The position numbers and the translations under genes are program-made. The notes below the pieces were generated by a model. It worked only from the letters and a program-made list of their open reading frames with translations, searched no databases and had not been told where the DNA came from. This document shows, piece after piece, positions 58,909-64,000 of a stretch of 64,000 nucleotides of DNA (positions are counted from its first letter, which is position 1; every line of letters begins with the position of its first letter). Origin of the DNA: Turritopsis dohrnii (taxonomy: Eukaryota > Cnidaria > Hydrozoa > Anthoathecata > Oceaniidae); NCBI GenBank assembly GCA_027922465.2, contig BQMF02000002.1, positions 2,790,001 to 2,854,000 on the forward strand, read 5' to 3'.

Positions 58909-61900
58909 AACGAACTTGCAAGATACCACTATCAACAAGTTTTGAAATCTTTTCGCGAATGAGTGGATTTTGCATGTGCCTGAAAAAAAAATGAAAATTG
59001 ATAAACATCACAAAAATGTCATTTCGAGATTTCAAATATTTTCGACCTTTTTATGGCGAAACCATAAAATATAAACTTTTGGATAACCGTAGCTAGGATG
59101 GGGTAAAGGAAGGAATGGAGAATTAGAAACAGCGGAAGAGGATCATTGTATTCAATATTATGCTTTTTTCGCACTCCATCCTTACAATAAAGTTGTTTTG
59201 AGTTTTAGAGCTCATGCGAGACTCTACGCAACAACTTTCTTTCTTCAGGCCGATGTGGTCTAACTAACTAAGGTAATAAGGGTTAGTTTATTTGTTAACA
59301 AGGCCGATGTGGTCTAACTAACCAAGGTAATAAGCAGGGTTCGTACAGCATCTGATAAAAAATAATCCCTGACTTTTATTGAATTTTGATCATTTTTCCC
59401 TGACCAAAACATCGAAAAAGTACCTTTTTTCCCTGACTTTCCTATATTTTTTCCATGACCAAGTCATAGGAAAAGACCAAAAAAGACATAGAAACATTTT
59501 GATATCTAATAACCAAAACAAGAATTTGAATTAGTTTAATGGATAAAGATAAAAATCATAAATAACATGTGAATCTGGTTAAACCTAGAACAAAGTAAAA
59601 TAATATAGTGATACTTTATATTCAAGTAGTGTAATATCAATGATCATTTGTAATCAACTAATTTTTCCATGACTTTTCCTTTAAAACCTAGTTTTTTCCA
59701 GACATTTAAAAAAGTTCCATGACTTTCCCTGACCTTCCCTGACTTTTGCCAAAAACCCAATTTTCCCCCTGACTTTCCATGACTGTACGAACCCTGATAA
59801 GGGTTAGTTTTTTTTGTTAACAAGGCCGATGTGGTCTAACTAACCAAGGTAATAAGGGTTAGTTTTTTTGTTAACAAGGCCGATGTGGTCTAACTAACCA
59901 AGGTAATAAGGGTTAGTTTATTTGTTAAGAAGGAACAAAGAAGCCAACATGAAAAGAGAAAGGAATATACTCAGCAGCTGCTTGTGGGTTCTCCTGCATC
60001 TGTTCGAGAATCATTCGCATAGCCGGATCCATCAAAATACTCTGGATTTCAGGATCTTCCATTGCTTGCTTGCGTCGCTCTTCCGGCGTTAGATTCACAT
60101 TAGCACGGTAACAGTTATTCAAACCATCTCGAGCTTCCTACATATTTGAAACGAAATCCACACGTTGAATTAAATCTGGATTAAACGCTCGAAGGTTTGT
60201 GTGAACCTAGAACTTGACTTGGACGATGAAGAGAGAGGTACGAGACAAACCTGACAGTTCGGATCCATCTCTAGCGCTTTCTCATAAGCAGCTCTAGCCT
60301 TGGAAATTAATTTCAGCATCAAGCAGACGGAGCCTTTACGAAGGTAAGCTTTTATGAAGTTCGGATCCAAACGTAAACATTCATCGGCATCTTTAAGTGC
60401 TAAATGAAACTCGGCTAGTTTCGTGTAACAGGCGGCACGATTACTGTAAATACGAGGGTCATCCGGATTCCTTTTGATGGCCTCGTTGTAACATTTTATA
60501 GCTGTAGGGTAATCACCTATGAAACAATTCAGAGCTATTGTGAGCAAGGACGAAGTTGGGTTGTTGAGGACACAATTCCTTCGGTCCCGCCAGATTTGAC
60601 GTTTTTGAATGGAAATTTTCCCCGCTATTTCGACATTTCTAACTCGACACTCGCCTATCTTGACATAAACATTTCGGTCCCTTGACAAAAAAACTCGACA
60701 TTTCAGTTGTTATTTAATGAATCATCGTTCTGAGCTCAAGTTCCGTCTCCGTCAATCAAAATCCTATGAAATAATGAGATTGAGAAGAGATATGCAAGTG
60801 GAATGTACACTTTACTTCGTTGGCAAAGCAAGATATATAATTATTCTTAGACAGCAGTATCAGGCAATCAATGAACTTTAATCTTGTTTTATGATAAAAA
60901 TATATTCCAAATTAAGAAATGTACTAGTTTTTTCTTATTTAATTCTTCTAGGTACTGCCCGAACCTAATTAAAGCAAAATACAGGGGTAGTAGGGGCGGT
61001 GGACAAAAATATTACATTAAAAAACTCGACCCCCGCCTTTCTGGACATTTCCCCCGAGTCCCCCGCAATGTCGAGTTAGCGGGGGACAACTGTATCATCA
61101 CACTTGCTCCAAAAAACAAACTAGGTGCATTACCTTCCTTGAACGCTTCATTTCCTTTCGCCCGTTCCTCTTCCGCTTTATCCGAGTCTAGATAGGCTAT
61201 ACGTTCTTCTTCTTTCATGATCTTTTCAGTCTCTTTCAACTTGGCTAGTACGGCTTCTGCCCTGTGTTCCGTGACTGAAGTGAGGAAGAAGTCTCTGGCC
61301 TTAGGGTAATCCTTCTGTTTGAAATAGGCATTACCAATCCTAGCATACGCCCTATGTAAAAAGCGTTAAAAAAAGTGCTCGAGCATGGAAACTACAAAAT
61401 AACATAGCGTGGTGTGGTGCGGAACTTACTTAGCAATCAGGACATAACCAGCTCGGTTCTCTCTCCCTACTTCAACAGCCTTGTGACATAGTTGGATACA
61501 GTCTTCGAACTTTCCTTCTTCAAAAAACACAGCGGCCTTATTTGTATAGTAAGTTATATTCGTAGGTTCATATTCGATAGCTTTGTCGTAGTGTTGGTGA
61601 GCGACTTCAAATTGACGTTTCTTGTAAGATTCATTTCCCAACTCTTTTTCTTTAATGGCCTAGAAGAGAAAATCGCATCAAAATTGATTATAAGCCAAAA
61701 AAACAAACAAACCAAAACTGATTAGAGATCAGCCCCTGTCATAATTTCCAAGTTATCTTACAAACCATGCCTACATTGTTTATCTCGCTAATTGCTACCT
61801 TTCGTCTAAGTGTGAGTGTTACTTCATCACTATGTGAAGCCAACAACGATAAAGAGATCCATATGACAGACAATGAACAGAGTATGTACAGAACAAATTA

Positions 61901-62218
61901 CATGCCAGTTTTTGGTTGTCTGTTAACTGAACTTCCGGCTTCGTATTTTCCGGTTCCGGTTTTTTCTCAGGCGGTTTTTCAGATTTCGTTTGAGTGGGTT
62001 CTAAACATCAACACAACTCAAGACAAAACATGTTATCCTGCCGCCAATAACGGTGAGGTAGAATCCAAGAAACTCTGTTTTAATTCCGCCTTCACTTACA
62101 TCATCACTACTGCTTTATTTTCAAAAGCATGGCATTTCTCTTACCTCCTTTCGGCATATCCATCGGTATTCCTAATATCACACTCAACACAGTCATCATT
62201 CGTGGATCTTTAGTAAAT
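58907..62218 (-). CDS. STIP1: Stress-induced phosphoprotein 1 (HOP co-chaperone), 3' part
   Basis: Seven exons join in phase: 62218-62145, 62000-61906, 61659-61430, 61351-61134, 60516-60251, 60137-59971, 58979-58907. The order is the DP1 end ([13 protein letters not shown]), a charged linker ([18 protein letters not shown]), TPR2A ([20 protein letters not shown] onward), TPR2B ([20 protein letters not shown]), DP2 ([20 protein letters not shown]) and the terminal helix ([13 protein letters not shown]). HOP bridges Hsp70 and Hsp90 through these TPR domains. The N-terminal TPR1 and first part of DP1 are absent up to the window end, so the gene continues beyond 64000 behind an intron over 1.7 kb. 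One donor appears to be GC rather than GT (after 61906). Confidence 0.92.
59247..59929 (+). repeat. 54-bp minisatellite, four units, split by a MITE
   Basis: Units begin AGGCCGATGTGGTCTAACTA at 59247, 59301, 59823 and 59877, with exact 54-bp spacing inside each pair, and end GGTTAGTTT...TTGTTAAC. The second unit is interrupted at 59334 by the MITE below. The array lies in the last STIP1 intron. Confidence 0.9.
59335..59796. mobile_element. hAT-like MITE with CAGGGTTCGTACAG ends
   Basis: The ends CAGGGTTCGTACAG and CTGTACGAACCCTG are perfectly inverted over 14 bp. ATAAG borders both sides as a 5-bp target duplication inside the minisatellite. The interior repeats CCCTGACTTT and TTTCCATGACT blocks. 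The CAGGG terminus and short duplication fit hAT-type (hAT5-like) MITEs. Confidence 0.8.
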
Positions 62219-62458
62219 CTAAAGTCAAAAATCATCTTTAATGTAACTTTCAGTTGAATTCTGTTCATTTTTTCACCTATCGATTCACAGAAAGATTGCA
62301 ACAAGGGCTATTCACACTGTATTATCAGGAGTCATCATCAATCAATAAAAAGGAAATTTGTTTTAAGTGGAATTTCAAAAAGTTCAGAAATTATATTATT
62401 CCACGTAAAACAAATGTATTCTTTTTCTTCGCCGTATTCTTTACATTTAATTTCATAT
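62219..62458. other. STIP1 intron sequence
   Basis: AT-rich sequence between the first visible STIP1 exon and the MITE at 62459. No TPR1 exon is found here. Confidence 0.5.
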
Positions 62459-63283
62459 CAGGGGTCGAAATAAGAAAACTTTGTGTAGCCGGCTGTTTGA
62501 ATTAAGTATGGAAATAAGGCAGTGGGGCAAAATTTTTTGATTTTAAAGCCTGTAGAACAGCTTAAACGCAATTCTAAAGGCTTTTCTCATCACTTATACG
62601 CACAATTTACGTCATAAAAAGAAGATATAAGCAGGGTTAAAAAAAGAAACACACTTAATGAATTAAGGAAGAAACTTCTTTTAATTGAATATCTTTTGAT
62701 ACAAATGTTAACTGCTGTTCTTTAGGTCACGCAAAACAAAAAATAGTCTCACTTAATATATTACGAACAATTTTCTTTATTTTGTTATGTCTCTTTATAA
62801 TACAATATCATACGGAAAGCATACATTTTTTGTGTACAATTTTCTTGCAAGGAAGAAATTGTATTTAAAAAAAGGAAATACTTGAGATTTAATAAAATAA
62901 AGAAGTGTTTATAGAATTTACACAGACTCGTGTTCGTGATAAAATACGTCATTAGCAGCTGGCTGGGGTTACGCAAGAATATAAATAAAGAGATGTGCAG
63001 GGAAACTCCCTTCGCTTTTTTACCACGCTCGTTCTTTTTATAAAAGAAGAAATCACGTGATGATTTTGAGAATGTCTGTGCTCTTAATCTGTCTTTTAAT
63101 AATAGAAAGAAAAAGAAATACGCAAAAGTGATTCTAAATGTTTCATTGATTCATATATGTAAAAAAGGAAAGGAAAAAGGCTGTTACTAAATCAAAAACT
63201 TCCAAAATGCAGCCGGCTAAAAAGGATTTTTCTACCAATAAACTGTCCGGCTAAATTAGAATTCGTCGTTATTTCGACCCCTG
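62459..63283. mobile_element. hAT-like MITE with CAGGGGTCGAAATAA ends
   Basis: CAGGGGTCGAAATAA at the left and its inverse at the right are perfect over 15 bp, and CATAT borders both sides as a 5-bp target duplication. AGCCGGC-type motifs recur just inside both ends (62489, 63213, 63246). There is no transposase in the 825-bp interior. Confidence 0.8.
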
Positions 63284-63815
63284 CATATTTCAAACGACTT
63301 TGAACCTGGAAGTGGAGTTTATATATATCAAACACCCTAGTATCATTGTTACACATGGTCATATGTTTTTTTTTATTTTTTTTCATCAAAACCGTTTTAT
63401 TATCAACATAATGACGAAGAACTTGCTGCTGCTGTAATTGCAACTATTTGAAAAAGAAAATCGAACAGAGAAAGAAGAAAGTATTTGGTAAAGGATTGGA
63501 TTTTGCTTCTCTCCACCCTTCCCCCCATATTGATAAATTTGCCTGTGTCTAGCTATTTTCCCTGCCATTTATCTCTTTCTCTCTGATGCAAAATTTTGTT
63601 TACGTTTTTCTACATCACTTCTGTGCATTCATGAATGCATTCTGATTAGTCAATCACTTCATTTCAAAAGAAAACCATAGAGTTATACAATCATATGTAT
63701 ATGAAGAAATAGAACATAATATGGTTTTACTTCATAGAGGTATGTTACCACGTCATTCATTCATATGATCATATACTATTATATAAAATATGATTGTGTA
63801 AAAGCGTCATTTAAG
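63284..63815. other. gene-free stretch
   Basis: AT-rich sequence, probably STIP1 intron. No exon matching TPR1 is seen. Confidence 0.4.
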
Positions 63816-64000
63816 CAGTAGTGGCATAATGGCGTTAGGCTGGCACATCAACGGTTCCAGGTTTGAATACCCTTTGGCTGAACACAAATTGTACCGGCCA
63901 CGTCCTTGGTGGTACTGCTACCAGCCCATTTCCACGTGAAGTCTTTGGAAGTTTCAGGGTCAATAGCCCTGGTTGAGGGGTAAGTGACAAATTAGTGCCA
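63816..64000 (+). repeat. tRNA-derived SINE, cut by window end
   Basis: A box A-like AGTGGCATAATGGCGTTAGG and box B-like CCAGGTTTGAATACC form the head. A body with GGTGGTACTGCTACCAGCC follows and runs to the window edge. It resembles the minus-strand head at 1204-1290. Confidence 0.5.

Noticed and set aside
62107..62304. ORF extending the STIP1 exon upstream of 62218 as coding
   Set aside because: Residues before FTKDPRMM do not match HOP and a good acceptor (GACTTTAG) precedes the conserved part, so the extension is intron.
1..64000. CRISPR array, bacterial operons or plasmid features
   Set aside because: The window is clearly eukaryotic nuclear DNA. The regularly recurring 14-mer at 50066-51312 has irregular spacing and no spacer structure.

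Overview
This is an AT-rich animal nuclear window. It shows split genes with GT-AG introns, single-copy metazoan housekeeping genes and a dense load of short DNA transposons and tRNA-derived SINEs. CLOCK-interacting pacemaker, Lines homolog, ATG14 and a Golgi carbohydrate sulfotransferase together mark a metazoan. The compact invertebrate-style introns and the repeat types suggest a cnidarian, possibly a hydrozoan, but that last step is a guess.

Layout. 1-4.4 kb: SINEs, a GC-rich inverted-repeat MITE and a TTAA-flanked THAP-bearing transposon remnant. 4.4-8.5 kb (+): TOMM20, then LINS1. 8.6-9.6 kb: a MITE with ~40-bp terminal repeats. 10.9-11.8 kb (-): 3' end of an unidentified gene. 14.0-14.8 kb (+): NANP, convergent with ATG14 (-, 12 exons, 15.2-20.7 kb). 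20.7-30.1 kb: repeat-rich, with an uncertain basic-protein gene (-, ~24 kb) and a nested complex in which a decayed Ty3/gypsy-type element sits inside a MITE. 30.2-38.5 kb (+): ACTR2 (ARP2), 10 exons, 6-kb first intron. 39.0-45 kb: tandem duplication holding two almost identical ChaC-type gamma-glutamylcyclotransferase genes (-). 46.6-47.9 kb (-): CIPC. 48.9-51.9 kb: a second, larger TTAA-flanked THAP element with a recurring 14-bp motif. 52-55.4 kb: dispersed repeats. 55.4-62.2 kb (-): a single-pass membrane protein, a carbohydrate sulfotransferase and STIP1 (HOP), whose 5' exons lie outside the window.

The host genes have unrelated jobs: mitochondrial import, sialic acid synthesis, autophagy initiation, actin nucleation, glutathione breakdown, circadian repression, Hsp70/Hsp90 co-chaperoning and glycan sulfation. 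There is no sign of a functional cluster beyond the ChaC duplication. Exon models were built by hand from reading frame, splice sites and remembered family sequence. For TOMM20, LINS1, ATG14, ACTR2, ChaC, CIPC and STIP1 all splice phases close.

The most unusual structure is a pair of TTAA-flanked elements (2741-3446 and 48899-51862). Both start with a truncated THAP zinc-finger ORF on the left, carry serine/acidic coding sequence on the opposite strand, and place a perfect cAMP-response-element palindrome in a subterminal inverted repeat about 140-170 bp from each end.
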